DNA of 64,000 bases from Curtobacterium sp. VKM Ac-2865. Lineage in GTDB: Bacteria > Actinomycetota > Actinomycetes > Actinomycetales > Microbacteriaceae. The position numbers were made by a program, and so were the translations under genes. Location: assembly GCF_015350905.1 (NCBI RefSeq), contig NZ_JADKRZ010000001.1, positions 62,001 to 126,000 on the forward strand, given 5' to 3'. The notes under the pieces were generated by a model, which saw only the letters and a program-made list of their open reading frames with translations, had not been told where the DNA came from and searched no databases. Positions 41,999 through 52,091 of this stretch are shown here, piece after piece. Position 1 is the first letter of the stretch, and each line of letters opens with the position of its first letter.

Positions 41999-44050
41999 TC
42001 AGACGACCTCGAACACGTGGATGCCCGGTCCGTACGCCGTGAACACCGTGCCCGCGGGGCGGTGCCGGTCGTGGTCGCGGTGCTTCTCGCTCGACCAGGC
42101 CAGCCGGTAGGCCAGCACGTCCTCGCGTACGGGGAGCGTCAGGTCACGGGTCCGCCCGCTGCCGTGCACCACGACGAGCACCCGGTCGTACGGCTCGTGC
42201 TCCGGCGTGGACTCGATGAACGACTGCAACGCGCGGTGGATCGGCTGGTCCCACCACTCGCCGGTCATCGGACCACCGTCCGGTCCGTACCAGGTCATCC
42301 GGGACGCGGAGGGCGTCACCTTCCCCTCGACGCCGAAGCGCGACGGGCGGAGCGCCGGGTGCGCGGCACGCAGCCGGGTCAGCGCGGCCACGGTCTCGGT
42401 CATCGACTCGGCGTCCTCGTCGTCCGACCAGTCGACCGGGGTGAGGTCGCCGGAGACGACGTACGCGTTGTTGTTGCCGTGCTGGGTGCGGCTGCGCTCG
42501 TCCCCGGCGGTGAGCATCGGAACCCCCGCGGACAGGAACAGCGTGCCGAGCAGGTTGCGCATCGACCGGCCCCTGGCCGCACGGACGCCGCGGTCCGCCG
42601 TCGCGCCCTCGTGCCCGTGGTTGAAGGACCGGTTGTCGTCGGAGCCGTCGCGGTTGTCCTCGCCGTTGGCCTCGTTGTGCTTGCCGTCGTACGACGCCAG
42701 GTCGTGCAGCGTGAAGCCGTCGTGCGCCGTCACGAAGTTGACGCCGGCGAGCGGCCCGCGCGTGACGTCGAAGACGCTCCGCGACCCCGTCAGCGAGTTC
42801 GCCAGGGCACCGATGCCGGCTCCTGGCACGCCGCTGCGGCGCTCCTGTCCGACGTCCGCCAGCCAGAACTGCCGCACGGTGTTCCGGAAGCCGTCGTTCC
42901 ACTCGAGCGTCCCCGCGCCGAACGCCCCGGTGCGCCAGCCGTCCGGGCCGACGTCCCACGGTTCGGCGATGACCAGCACGTCCTGCAGGTCCGGGTGCTG
43001 CCGGATCCGCTCGAGCAGCGGGTGTGCGGGGTCGAAGACGTGGTCGGCGTCACGCGCGAGCGCGGCCATCAGGTCGAACCGGAAGCCGTCGACCTGCATC
43101 TCGCGCGCCCAGTACCGCAGGCTGTCGACGACGAGGTCCGCCGTGGCCTCGACCGAGGTGTCGAGCGTGTTCCCGCAGCCTGTCGTGTCGTAGTAGGTGT
43201 CGTCCTCGGCGAAGCGGTACCGGTTGGCGCCGTCGATGCCGCGCAGCGAGGAGGTCGGACCACCCTGTCCCTCTTCCGCCGTGTGGTTGTAGACGACGTC
43301 GAGCACGACCTGGATGCCGGCCTCGTGCAGCAGCCGCACCATGCCCTTGAACTCCCGGAGCACCCCGTCCGCGCCGGCTTCCCGGGCGGACGACGAGGCG
43401 TACCCGGCGTGCGGGGCGAAGAACCCGAGCGTGTTGTAGCCCCAGGCGTTCTCCCGTCCGGCCTGCTGCAGCCAGTGCTCGGAGTCGAACGCGTGCACGG
43501 GCAGGAGCTCGAGCGTCGTCACACCGATCCGCTGCAGGTGCGCGATGGTGCTCTCGTGCGCGACCCCGGCGAAGGTCCCGCGCAGGTGCTCCGGCACGGC
43601 GGGGTTCGCGCTCGTGAGCGTCCGGACGTTGGCCTCGTACAGCACGACCCGGTCGAGCGGCACCGTCGGCTTGGGCACGTCGCCCCAGTCGAACGCGTCG
43701 TCGACCACCACGCTCGTCCACCTGGCCGCCGCGCCCTCCGCAGCCCGGACCACGCCACGGGCGTACGGGTCGAGCAGGGGGCGCTCGCCGTCGAAGTCGT
43801 GCCGACCGCCGGTCGGACCGTCCACGAGCAGGTGGTAGGTGTCGCCCACACGGACGTCCGGCACCTCGGCGTGCCACCGGTCGGAGTCCGGCTCCTGGGT
43901 CAGTGCCACGTGGCGCTCCGGCGCCGAGCCGTCCGGCCGGGCGTCGAGCACCAGGGAGACGGCCGTCGCCGTCGCCGAGCGCATCGCGAACCGCGCGAGG
44001 TCCTGACCCAGGTGGAACCCCTGGACGGTGTCGATCGCTGTCTCCTGCAC
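41999..44050 (-). CDS. glgX: Glycogen debranching enzyme GlgX
   Basis: A 683-residue isoamylase-type GH13 enzyme that removes alpha-1,6 side chains. Signatures are the CBM48 N domain, VLYEANVRTLT, NAWGYNTLGFFAPHAGYAS, QVVLDVVYNHTAEE, GFRFDLMAALARD (nucleophile Asp), IAEPWDVGPDGW (Glu) and VTAHDGFTLHDLASY. The GTG at 44050 has TACCCT 6 bases upstream, a leaderless promoter divergent from the cysteine desulfurase gene. It leads the glgX-glgE-glgB run. Confidence 0.93.
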   Translation of the reverse strand: MQETAIDTVQGFHLGQDLARFAMRSATATAVSLVLDARPDGSAPERHVALTQEPDSDRWHAEVPDVRVGDTYHLLVDGPTGGRHDFDGERPLLDPYARGVVRAAEGAAARWTSVVVDDAFDWGDVPKPTVPLDRVVLYEANVRTLTSANPAVPEHLRGTFAGVAHESTIAHLQRIGVTTLELLPVHAFDSEHWLQQAGRENAWGYNTLGFFAPHAGYASSSAREAGADGVLREFKGMVRLLHEAGIQVVLDVVYNHTAEEGQGGPTSSLRGIDGANRYRFAEDDTYYDTTGCGNTLDTSVEATADLVVDSLRYWAREMQVDGFRFDLMAALARDADHVFDPAHPLLERIRQHPDLQDVLVIAEPWDVGPDGWRTGAFGAGTLEWNDGFRNTVRQFWLADVGQERRSGVPGAGIGALANSLTGSRSVFDVTRGPLAGVNFVTAHDGFTLHDLASYDGKHNEANGEDNRDGSDDNRSFNHGHEGATADRGVRAARGRSMRNLLGTLFLSAGVPMLTAGDERSRTQHGNNNAYVVSGDLTPVDWSDDEDAESMTETVAALTRLRAAHPALRPSRFGVEGKVTPSASRMTWYGPDGGPMTGEWWDQPIHRALQSFIESTPEHEPYDRVLVVVHGSGRTRDLTLPVREDVLAYRLAWSSEKHRDHDRHRPAGTVFTAYGPGIHVFEVV

Positions 44051-44106
44051 CCGACAAGGGTACGAGGACACGCAGGTATCGTGGGAACGCTCGAGAAGGG
44101 GGTCCC

Positions 44107-45270
44107 ATGCCGGTCTACCTCGACCACGCAGCGACGACACCGATCCTGCCCGAGGCGCTCGCCGCCTTCACCCACGCCCTCGCCACGGTCGGCAACCCGT
44201 CGTCGATCCACAGCGCCGGCCAGCGCGCCAAGATGCTGCTCGAGGACGGCCGCGCCCGCGTCGCCGCGTCGCTCGACGCCGAACCCGTCGAGGTCGTCTT
44301 CACCTCAGGGGGCACCGAGAGCGTCAACCTGGCCGTCAAGGGCCTCTTCTGGGCACGCCAGGTCGACCACCCGCGACCCCGCATCGTCGTGGCGGCGGGG
44401 GAGCACCACGCCACCGTCGACACGGTCGACTGGCTCGAACGCCACGACGGCGCGGTCGTCGACGTGGTCCCGCTGGACGAGCAGGGTCACCTCGACCTCG
44501 ACGGCCTGGAGGCCCGGCTCGCCTCCGCCACGGACGTCGCCCTGGTCACGTTCCTGTGGGCGAACAACGAGGTCGGCACGATCCAGCCGGTCACCCGCAT
44601 CGTCGAGCTCGCGCACGCGGCCGGCGTCCCCGTGCACGCCGACGCGGTCGCCGCCTACGGCCAGGTGCCGGTGTCGTTCCGCGAATCGGGCCTCGACGCC
44701 ATGAGCGTGTCCGCCCACAAGATCGGGGGACCGGTCGGCATCGGCGCGCTCGTGCTCGGCCGGCGCGCCACGGTCGAACCGCTCATCCACGGGGGCGGTC
44801 AGCAGCGCCAGGTGCGCAGCGGGACGCAGGACGCCCCGGCGGCGATCGCGTTCGGCACCGCGGCGTCCATCCCGCACGCCGACGTCCGGGCCCTGCGCGA
44901 CCGACTGGTCGCCGGTGTCCTCGAGGCCGTGCCCACCGCCGTGCTCCGCGGCGACCCGGTCGACCGGCTGCCGGGCAACGCGCACTTCACCTTCCCGGGG
45001 TGCGAGGGCGACTCGCTCCTGTTCCTCCTCGACGCCGCCGGGGTCGCCGTCTCGACCGGCTCCGCGTGCCAGGCCGGCGTGCCCGAGGCCTCCCACGTGC
45101 TCCTCGCCATGGGCCTGTCCGAGGACGATGCCCGCGGCGCCCTCCGGGTGACGCTCGGGCACACCTCGACCGACGCGGACGTCGACGCCTTCCTGGCGGC
45201 CCTGCCGGACGCCGTGGCTCGGGCGAGCGCGGCCGGCATGGCGTCCCGCGCGCCGCTGCTCGGCCGCTAG
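44107..45270 (+). CDS. Cysteine desulfurase (NifS/IscS family)
   Basis: A PLP enzyme that delivers sulfur from cysteine for tRNA thiolation or Fe-S clusters. The 387-residue protein shows YLDHAATTP, TSGGTESVNLAVKG, the PLP Lys205 in SAHKIGGP and the active-site Cys321 in STGSACQAG. ATG 44107 follows GAGAAGGGG. In many actinobacteria the tRNA thiouridylase mnmA follows this gene; here it does not, and the next gene is a secreted hydrolase. Confidence 0.95.
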   Translation: MPVYLDHAATTPILPEALAAFTHALATVGNPSSIHSAGQRAKMLLEDGRARVAASLDAEPVEVVFTSGGTESVNLAVKGLFWARQVDHPRPRIVVAAGEHHATVDTVDWLERHDGAVVDVVPLDEQGHLDLDGLEARLASATDVALVTFLWANNEVGTIQPVTRIVELAHAAGVPVHADAVAAYGQVPVSFRESGLDAMSVSAHKIGGPVGIGALVLGRRATVEPLIHGGGQQRQVRSGTQDAPAAIAFGTAASIPHADVRALRDRLVAGVLEAVPTAVLRGDPVDRLPGNAHFTFPGCEGDSLLFLLDAAGVAVSTGSACQAGVPEASHVLLAMGLSEDDARGALRVTLGHTSTDADVDAFLAALPDAVARASAAGMASRAPLLGR

Positions 45271-45273
45271 GTA

Positions 45274-45355
45274 CCTGTCCCCAGTTCGGGGCTGACCAGG
45301 GCTTCTCCGCCGTCCCGCCCGGCGCTGGACCCCTGTCCCCAGTCCGGGGCTGACC
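45274..45355 (+). repeat. Two direct copies of a 24-base hairpin motif
   Basis: CCTGTCCCCAG(T/C)... motifs at 45274-45297 and 45332-45355 differ at one base. Each can form a small CCCC-AGT-CGGGG type hairpin. The motif sits between the desulfurase stop and the GH16 gene and may be a doubled terminator or operator. Confidence 0.7.
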
Positions 45356-45436
45356 TGCTCGAAACGCTGTCGGAGCGCACTTGAGCGCCCGTACAGTACC
45401 GATCGTTCTGGTCGGTCAGGGGCAGGGAATCAGCAC

Positions 45437-46993
45437 ATGGACATGCAGACGGACACGAGTGCGACGCGGGCACGAGCGGGTGTCGGGACGGTCGCCGTCC
45501 ACCGGCGCGCACGACGTCGTCTCGCCGTCGTCGTCACGGTGTCGGCGATCGTCGCCGCGACGCTCAGTGCGTCCCCGGTGCTCGCCGCGAGTGCGACGCC
45601 GACGGGGTCGATCGACGCCGTCAGCACCGGCCTGGGCACGGTCACCATCCGCGGGTGGGCGCTCGACCGGGCGAAGTCGGCGACGTCGACGAGCGTCCGG
45701 GTCACCGTCGGCGGCAGCGTCGCCGGCACCGTCCCCGCCGCGACGGCCCGCGCGGACGTGAACCGCCGCCTGGGCGTGCGCGGGGCCCACGGGTACGCCG
45801 GCTCGGTCGTCGCCACGAAGTACGGCAAGCAGTCGGTCTGCGTCACGGCGCTCAGCCTGACCCGCGGGAAGGACGTCTCGCTGGGGTGTCGGACGGTCAC
45901 CGTCGGGAACCCCTCCCCGCTCGGTGCGTTCGACAGCGTCGCCGCGACCCCCGGCACCGTGACGGTCCGTGGGTGGGCGTTCGACCCCGACACGTCGTCC
46001 GCCGCCAGCGACGTCACCGTCACCGTCGGCGGCACCAGGATCGGCACCGTGCACACGGACGTCACCCGGGGCGACGTGAACCGGGTCCACCGCGTCACCG
46101 GCACCCACGGGTTCGCCACCTCGCTCGCGACGACGAAGACCGGCACGCAGTCGGTGTGCGCCGTCGCGGTGAACGTCGGGAACGGGAGCGACAAGCAGCT
46201 CGCGTGCCGCACGACGACGATCCCGGCAGTGCCGACGACGTCGCCGGTACCCTCCCGGCCGACGACGCCGGACTCCACCACCGCTCCGTCGGACCAGCAG
46301 GACGGCGGGGCCATGCCGGCCGCGGCGTCGGGGTGGACCCGCACCTTCGGCGAGGACTTCACGACACCGGCAGCCTCCGGTGCCTTCATGAAGACCTACG
46401 GGGACCGCTTCGTCGCCTACGACGGGTTCAACGACACGAGCGGCGTGGGCATGTACCGGCAGTCCGCCATGTCGGTGGCCGACGGGACGCTCGACATGCA
46501 CATGCACACCGATGCCTCGGGCCAGCCGACGGGCGCCGCGTTCATCCCGCTCGTGGACGGCAAGTGGGGCGGACAGACCAGCGGCCGGTACGACATCCGG
46601 CTCCGAGCGGACCCGGTCAAGGGGTACGGGCTCGCCGGACTGCTGTGGTCGGACACGAACACGTGGGAGGACGGCGAGGTCGACTTCCCCGAGGGCGCGC
46701 TCGACGGCAACGTCACGCTCTCGAACCACTGCCCGGGCAACCCGGCCGCCAACTGCCTGCACCGGGACCTCGGTACGACGTTCTCCGCCTGGCACACCTA
46801 CTCGATCGAGTGGACGCCGACGAAGCTGACCTTCCTGGTCGACGGCGTGAGCGTCAGCTCCACGACGCAGAACATCCCGAAGAAGCCGCTCCACCTCGTC
46901 CTGCAGGCGGCGACGGCGGGCGGCGCGAAGCCGCCGGCGGCCGCTGCCGGCGACGTGCAGGTCGCGTGGGTGAGCATCTCCCGAGCCGGATGA
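45437..46993 (+). CDS. Secreted glycoside hydrolase family 16 with two N-terminal repeats
   Basis: The 518-residue protein has a Sec signal (about residues 18-50, ending VLAASA). Two tandem modules of about 100 residues follow, each with GTVT(I/V)RGWA(L/F)D, DVNR and a Cys pair. A Thr/Ser/Pro linker (about 260-290) leads to a GH16 domain with the catalytic GEVDFPE (ExDxxE) near residue 415. GH16 enzymes cut beta-1,3- or mixed-linkage glucans and related polysaccharides; the substrate is not readable. It probably digests plant, fungal or algal wall material. Confidence 0.88.
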   Translation: MDMQTDTSATRARAGVGTVAVHRRARRRLAVVVTVSAIVAATLSASPVLAASATPTGSIDAVSTGLGTVTIRGWALDRAKSATSTSVRVTVGGSVAGTVPAATARADVNRRLGVRGAHGYAGSVVATKYGKQSVCVTALSLTRGKDVSLGCRTVTVGNPSPLGAFDSVAATPGTVTVRGWAFDPDTSSAASDVTVTVGGTRIGTVHTDVTRGDVNRVHRVTGTHGFATSLATTKTGTQSVCAVAVNVGNGSDKQLACRTTTIPAVPTTSPVPSRPTTPDSTTAPSDQQDGGAMPAAASGWTRTFGEDFTTPAASGAFMKTYGDRFVAYDGFNDTSGVGMYRQSAMSVADGTLDMHMHTDASGQPTGAAFIPLVDGKWGGQTSGRYDIRLRADPVKGYGLAGLLWSDTNTWEDGEVDFPEGALDGNVTLSNHCPGNPAANCLHRDLGTTFSAWHTYSIEWTPTKLTFLVDGVSVSSTTQNIPKKPLHLVLQAATAGGAKPPAAAAGDVQVAWVSISRAG

Positions 46994-47091
46994 CGGGCCT
47001 TCCGGAGGCGCGGGCAGGGCACCGCGGCGACGTGACGTGCGTGACGGAGCCGCGCCGAGCCTCCCGGTCGGCCGTCGACTGGCTGCGCCGG

Positions 47092-47097
47092 TAGGAT
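47092..47097 (+). promoter_or_regulatory. -10 box TAGGAT of the prfB promoter
   Basis: TAGGAT ends 8 bases before ATG 47106 with no Shine-Dalgarno site. Leaderless-type start. Confidence 0.45.
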
Positions 47098-47105
47098 CGG
47101 TGACC

Positions 47106-48215
47106 ATGGTCGAACTGGACTACACCGAACAGCTCTCCGCCCTCCGCGAGACCTTCGGCAACATCCGCTCGGTGGTCGACGTCGACCGCCTGCAGCGCGA
47201 GATCGCCGACCTCAGCGAGCAGGCCGGGGCCCAGGACCTCTGGGACGACGTCGACCACGCGCAGCAGGTGACGAGCGCGCTCTCGCACCGCCAGTCGGCC
47301 CTGAAGAAGATCACCGACACGCAAGCGCGCATCGACGACCTCGAGGTCCTGGTCGAGATGGCCAACGAGGGCGACGACCAGGAGTCCGCGGACGAAGCCG
47401 CCTCCGAGCTCAAGGCGATCACGAAGACGATGGGCGAGCTCGAGGTGCAGACGCTCCTCGACGGCGAGTACGACGACCGTCCCGCCGTCATCACGATCCG
47501 CGCCGGCGCCGGTGGTGTCGACGCGGCCGACTTCGCCGAGATGCTCATGCGCATGTACCTGCGGTACGCCGAGCAGCACGGCTACAAGGCCACCGTGATG
47601 GACACCTCCTACGCCGAAGAGGCCGGCATCAAGTCGGCCACGTTCGAGGTCGATGCCCCGCACGCGTTCGGCACCCTGTCGGTCGAGGCCGGCACGCACC
47701 GCCTGGTCCGCATGTCGCCGTTCGGCGCCGCGGGCAAGCGCCAGACGTCGTTCGCCGCGGTGGAGGTCATCCCGCTGATGCCGGAGACCGCCGTCATCGA
47801 CATCCCCGAGAACGACATCCGCGTCGACGTCTTCCGCTCGTCGGGCCCCGGCGGCCAGTCCGTCAACACGACGGACTCCGCTGTGCGCCTGACGCACATC
47901 CCGACCGGCACCGTGGTGTCGATGCAGAACGAGAAGTCGCAGATCCAGAACCGTGCGGCCGCCATGCGCGTGCTCCAGTCGCGCCTCCTGCTCCTGAAGA
48001 AGGAAGAGGAGAACGCGAAGAAGAAGGAGCTCGCCGGGAACATCACGGCGAGCTGGGGCGACCAGATCCGCTCCTACGTCCTGGCGCCGTACCAGATGGT
48101 CAAGGACCTGCGGACCGAGCACGAGGTGAACAACCCCTCAGCCGTGTTCGACGGCGACCTGGACGGCTTCATCAACGCCGGCATCCGCTGGCGCAAGCAG
48201 TCCGTCGAGTCCTGA
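47106..48215 (+). CDS. prfB: Peptide chain release factor 2
   Basis: RF2 reads UAA and UGA. The 369-residue protein contains the tripeptide anticodon-type motif SPF in [12 protein letters not shown] and the GGQ loop in [16 protein letters not shown]. The reading frame is continuous from the start, so there is no programmed +1 frameshift as in E. coli prfB. The upstream neighbour is unrelated; the downstream ftsE-ftsX-smpB-ssrA order is conserved in actinobacteria. Confidence 0.97.
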   Translation: MVELDYTEQLSALRETFGNIRSVVDVDRLQREIADLSEQAGAQDLWDDVDHAQQVTSALSHRQSALKKITDTQARIDDLEVLVEMANEGDDQESADEAASELKAITKTMGELEVQTLLDGEYDDRPAVITIRAGAGGVDAADFAEMLMRMYLRYAEQHGYKATVMDTSYAEEAGIKSATFEVDAPHAFGTLSVEAGTHRLVRMSPFGAAGKRQTSFAAVEVIPLMPETAVIDIPENDIRVDVFRSSGPGGQSVNTTDSAVRLTHIPTGTVVSMQNEKSQIQNRAAAMRVLQSRLLLLKKEEENAKKKELAGNITASWGDQIRSYVLAPYQMVKDLRTEHEVNNPSAVFDGDLDGFINAGIRWRKQSVES

Positions 48216-48251
48216 GCCGCGCGCCTGGCGGTCTTTCCGAGCCGGGCGACC

Positions 48252-48257
48252 TACCCT
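48252..48257 (+). promoter_or_regulatory. -10 box TACCCT before ftsE
   Basis: TACCCT ends 9 bases before ATG 48267. No ribosome binding site is visible, so ftsE may be read from a leaderless mRNA as well as by read-through from prfB. Confidence 0.4.
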
Positions 48258-48266
48258 GATCCGGTC

Positions 48267-49021
<755 letters not shown>

Positions 49022-49025
<4 letters not shown>

Positions 49026-49936
49026 GGCTCGGACTCGTCATGGGCGAGGTCGGTTCCGGCCTCCGCCGCAACGCCTCGATGGTCGTCTCGGTCGTCCTGG
49101 TCACCTTCATCTCGCTGACCTTCGTCGGCACCGCGATCCTGCTGCAGATGCAGATCAACCAGATGAAGGGGTACTGGTACGACCGCGCGCAGGTCGCCGT
49201 CTACCTGTGCACCGACACGGACACCACCGGCAACTGCACCGGGGCGAAGGCCACCGAGGACCAGCGCAAGCAGATCGAGGAACAGCTCAAGGGCCCGACG
49301 CTGGCGCCGTACATCGAGAAGACGTACTTCCAGGACCAGCAGCAGGCCTACGTCCGCTTCAAGCAGCAGTTCAAGGACGCGCCGACCACGGAGTTCGTCA
49401 AGCCCGAGTACCTCAACGAGACGTTCTGGGTGAACCTGAAGAACCCGTCGCAGGCGGACGTCCTGCAGGAGAGCCTGTCGAAGGTCGCCGGCGTCCAGAG
49501 CGTCATGGACCAGCGTGGGTACCTCCAACCGATCTTCAACCTGCTGAACGCGTCGTCGTACACCGCCATCGGCATCGCCGCGCTCATGCTCATCGCGGCC
49601 GTGCTGCTCATCGCCACGACGATCCGCCTGTCCGCGTTCTCGCGGAGACGGGAGCTCGGGATCATGCGTCTGGTGGGGGCGTCGAACCGGTTCATCCAGA
49701 CGCCGTTCGTGCTGGAGGGCGTGATCGCCGCGGCGATCGGTGCGGTGCTGGCCGGTGGCGCGATCACCGCCGTCGTCTGGTTCTTCGTCCGCAACTACCT
49801 GACCAAGCGGTTCAGCGGTGTGGCGTTCATCGGCATGAGCGACGCGGCCGTGGTCGTGCCGGCGGTGATCGTCATCGGGGTCGTCCTGGCGGCGGTGTCG
49901 GCGTCGATCGCCATCCGCCGCTACCTCAAGGTCTGA
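49022..49936 (+). CDS. ftsX: Cell division protein FtsX
   Basis: Membrane partner of FtsE. This 304-residue protein has four membrane helices, one at about residues 20-42 and three after residue 180. The large extracellular domain between the first two, with a CxxD...GNC segment, would contact NlpC/P60 or other wall hydrolases. The cytoplasmic turn [14 protein letters not shown] is the FtsX/MacB-family coupling motif. Confidence 0.95.
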
Positions 49937-49944
49937 TCGTCCGA

Positions 49945-49950
49945 TAGACT
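49945..49950 (+). promoter_or_regulatory. -10 box TAGACT before smpB
   Basis: TAGACT within CCGATAGACTGT lies 44 bases before the smpB ATG. It gives smpB a short leader with the RBS AGAGGAG. Confidence 0.45.
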
Positions 49951-49993
49951 GTGGGGCTGCGCACCCGCAGCGATGGTTCGAGAGGAGACGCGC

Positions 49994-50470
49994 ATGGCGA
50001 AGGAACGCGGCGAGAAGATCGTGGCGACGAACCGTCGTGCGCGCCACGACTACCTGATCGAGTCCACGTACGAGGCCGGCATGGTGCTCTCCGGCACCGA
50101 GGTCAAGTCCCTGCGGGAAGGCCGCGCGTCGCTCGTCGACGGCTATGCCTTCGTGGACGGGGGAGAAGCCTGGCTCGACGCCGTGCACATCCCCGAGTAC
50201 ACCGAGGGCACGTGGAACAACCACGCCCCGCGGCGCAAGCGCAAGCTGCTGCTGCACAAGCAGGAGATCGTGAAGATCTCGCACAAGACGGCGCAGGGTG
50301 GCTACACCCTGGTGCCGCTGCAGATCTACTTCCACGACGGCCGCGCCAAGGTCGAGATCGCGGTGGCCAAGGGCAAGCGCGAGTTCGACAAGCGCCAGGC
50401 GATGCGCGAGAAGACCGACAAGCGCGAGGCCGAGCGGGCCATGCGCACGCGGAACCGTGTCGGCGAGTAG
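49994..50470 (+). CDS. smpB: tmRNA-binding protein SmpB
   Basis: Binds ssrA RNA and brings it to stalled ribosomes. The 158-residue protein has [45 protein letters not shown] and the basic C-terminal tail ([22 protein letters not shown]) that enters the mRNA channel. ATG 49994 has AGAGGAG upstream; an earlier GTG/ATG-type start lacks conservation. Its partner ssrA follows directly. Confidence 0.97.
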   Translation: MAKERGEKIVATNRRARHDYLIESTYEAGMVLSGTEVKSLREGRASLVDGYAFVDGGEAWLDAVHIPEYTEGTWNNHAPRRKRKLLLHKQEIVKISHKTAQGGYTLVPLQIYFHDGRAKVEIAVAKGKREFDKRQAMREKTDKREAERAMRTRNRVGE

Positions 50471-50490
50471 CGGTGACGGCCGTTCCTCGG

Positions 50491-50496
50491 TAGACT
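50491..50496 (+). promoter_or_regulatory. -10 box TAGACT of the ssrA promoter
   Basis: TAGACT lies 70 bases before the mature tmRNA 5' end, giving a precursor of about 60 extra bases that RNase P would remove. Confidence 0.45.
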
Positions 50497-50565
50497 GAAC
50501 AGCTGCCTGCGTGAGCGGGCATGACAACTCCACAGTGTGACAGCGGCTCGCTGTTCGGCCCGTAC

Positions 50566-50943
50566 GGGGATGATCGGTTTCGACATTGCCTGTGTGCCGA
50601 CGGGAAGCGGGCCGAGGATCCACGGTCATCTCGTCAACGATCCGTGGAAAACAACAAGTGCCAATTCCAAGCGCACTGACTTCGCTCTCGCTGCGTAAGC
50701 AGCCCAGCACATGAAGTCCGTCGGCCAGGTGATCGTCTTCTAACCTGAGTTCCGGCGTCATCCAGAGGACTTGCTGCACGGTTGCGCCTCAGGGCCGTGC
50801 GGGACTTGCACTGAGACTGGGCCCGTCGTCCTAGAAGCCGGTAGCAAAGGACGGGGCCGAGCAGAACGAATCATCCGGATACGCCCGTAGAAGACGTCGA
50901 ATTGCAGCGATGGACGGGGGTTCGATTCCCCCCATCTCCACCA
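50566..50943 (+). ncRNA. ssrA: Transfer-messenger RNA (tmRNA)
   Basis: The 5' end GGGGATGATCGGTTTCGACA and 3' end TTCGATTCCCCCCATCTCC-ACCA form the tRNA-like acceptor and T arm; GGGGATG pairs with CATCTCC. The tag frame starts at 50660 and reads ANSKRTDFALAA then TAA at 50696-50698. The resume codon is GCC. The tag is of the actinobacterial type ending ALAA. It rescues stalled ribosomes together with SmpB. Confidence 0.97.
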
Positions 50944-50992
50944 TCGCCGAGCGGCGCAGCTGCTGTCACACGTGGCCTGAGTGATCAGGACC

Positions 50993-51032
50993 GAACGCCC
51001 CGTCGGTGTCGAAGGACACCGACGGGGCGTTC
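50993..51032 (+). terminator. Terminator after ssrA
   Basis: An 18-base perfect stem (GAACGCCCCGTCGGTGTC and complement) around GAAG is followed by GCTGTTCG, about 50 bases downstream of the tmRNA 3' end. Confidence 0.8.
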
Positions 51033-51114
51033 GCTGTTCGTGCACCCCGCAGGACTACGCTCCGGGGCAGGCCCGGGAAGACGCCCGTGCCGAACCCGAG
51101 TGGAAGGTCCCGCT

Positions 51115-51969
51115 GTGCAGGAGATCGCGATCCGAGTCCGGCTGCGAGAGCAGGAACGAGTCGGCCTGGCCGAGTACGAGCGCACCGTCGCGTCGGTCGC
51201 CACCGTCGCCGCGCTGACCGCCTGGCTCCCGACCCCCGATGCCCGACTGGTCATCCGCGGCCGTGGCGCCGAGCCCGTCCGCCTGGAGACCGTGTCGTAC
51301 GGCTCCACGTTCGAGATGCTCGTCGTGCTGGACCAGCGCAGCGCCGCCGTCGAGCGCGCCGCCGCCGCCGTGGCCGCGCTCATCGAGTCCGTGCGGCTCG
51401 AGCACGTCGAGGACGACGTCGCCGGGGTCGCGGGGGAGATCGACCGCCTGGACCGCTCGGCCCCCCGAGGCCGTTCGGCCGTCGAGCGGTCGCTCAGGAC
51501 ATTCCTCGAGGGCGCCCGGGCCGACGTGTTGGCCCGCAAGAGCACCACACGGCTCCGTGCCGCGCAGGCCCTCGTGCGGCTGGCCGAGGACGCCGCCGAG
51601 TTCACCGTGGAGCGGGTCGAGGACGCGCTCGCCTCCGAGCTGACCGAGGAACCCGTGGACGTGCTCGAGGACACCGGGTCCGCCGTCGTGGTCGAGCCGG
51701 TCGACGGACTCGAGCCGAGCGACCCCGTGGTGCCGACCGTCCCTGCCGTGCCGCCCGTGCCCGAGGCGCCCGAGCAGCAGTCGCCGACGGAGAAGGGCGA
51801 CACGAAGAAGGACGACGAGAACAAGAAGTCGTCGAAGAAGGACGATGACAAGAAGAAGTCGTCGAAGAAGAAGGACGAGAAGAAGAAGTCGTCGAAGAAG
51901 GACTACAAGACGAAGGACGACAAGAAGAAGTCCAAGAAGGACGAGAAGAAGAAGTCCAAGAAGCAGTAG
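51115..51969 (+). CDS. Protein of unknown function with a lysine-rich tail
   Basis: I do not recognise this 284-residue protein. Residues 1-160 are mixed helix/strand with VRLREQERVGLAEYERTVASVATVAAL at the start. A middle Asp/Glu/Pro/Val-rich acidic linker follows (about 175-225). The last 60 residues are almost only Lys, Asp and Ser (repeats like KKDDKKKSSKK), a histone-H1-like or nucleic-acid-binding type tail. The GTG at 51115 has GGAAGG 8 bases upstream. It has its own promoter region between ssrA and this gene. Confidence 0.7.
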   Translation: MQEIAIRVRLREQERVGLAEYERTVASVATVAALTAWLPTPDARLVIRGRGAEPVRLETVSYGSTFEMLVVLDQRSAAVERAAAAVAALIESVRLEHVEDDVAGVAGEIDRLDRSAPRGRSAVERSLRTFLEGARADVLARKSTTRLRAAQALVRLAEDAAEFTVERVEDALASELTEEPVDVLEDTGSAVVVEPVDGLEPSDPVVPTVPAVPPVPEAPEQQSPTEKGDTKKDDENKKSSKKDDDKKKSSKKKDEKKKSSKKDYKTKDDKKKSKKDEKKKSKKQ

Positions 51970-51982
51970 CCTGAGGTGTTGT

Positions 51983-52077
51983 ACAGGACTGATGTTTCAG
52001 TCCTGTGAACAATCCCGCCGTCGTCGCCGCACGGTGCCAGAGTCGGACACGGCCCCCCACCGGGGTCGTGTCTGACT
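51983..52077 (+). promoter_or_regulatory. Two hairpins in front of the amino acid permease
   Basis: The first is a perfect 10-base stem with a 4-base loop (ACAGGACTGA 51983-51992 with TCAGTCCTGT 51997-52006), immediately after the lysine-tailed gene. The second is an imperfect stem at 52041-52077 (AGTCGGACACGGCCCC with GGGGTCGTGTCTGACT), 14 bases before the permease start. The first may be a terminator or operator, the second a leader attenuator. Confidence 0.5.
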
Positions 52078-52091
52078 CGACAGGAGCAACC

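Noticed and set aside
47106-47200. Programmed +1 frameshift in prfB
   Set aside because: The frame is open from the start codon with no in-frame UGA near codon 26.
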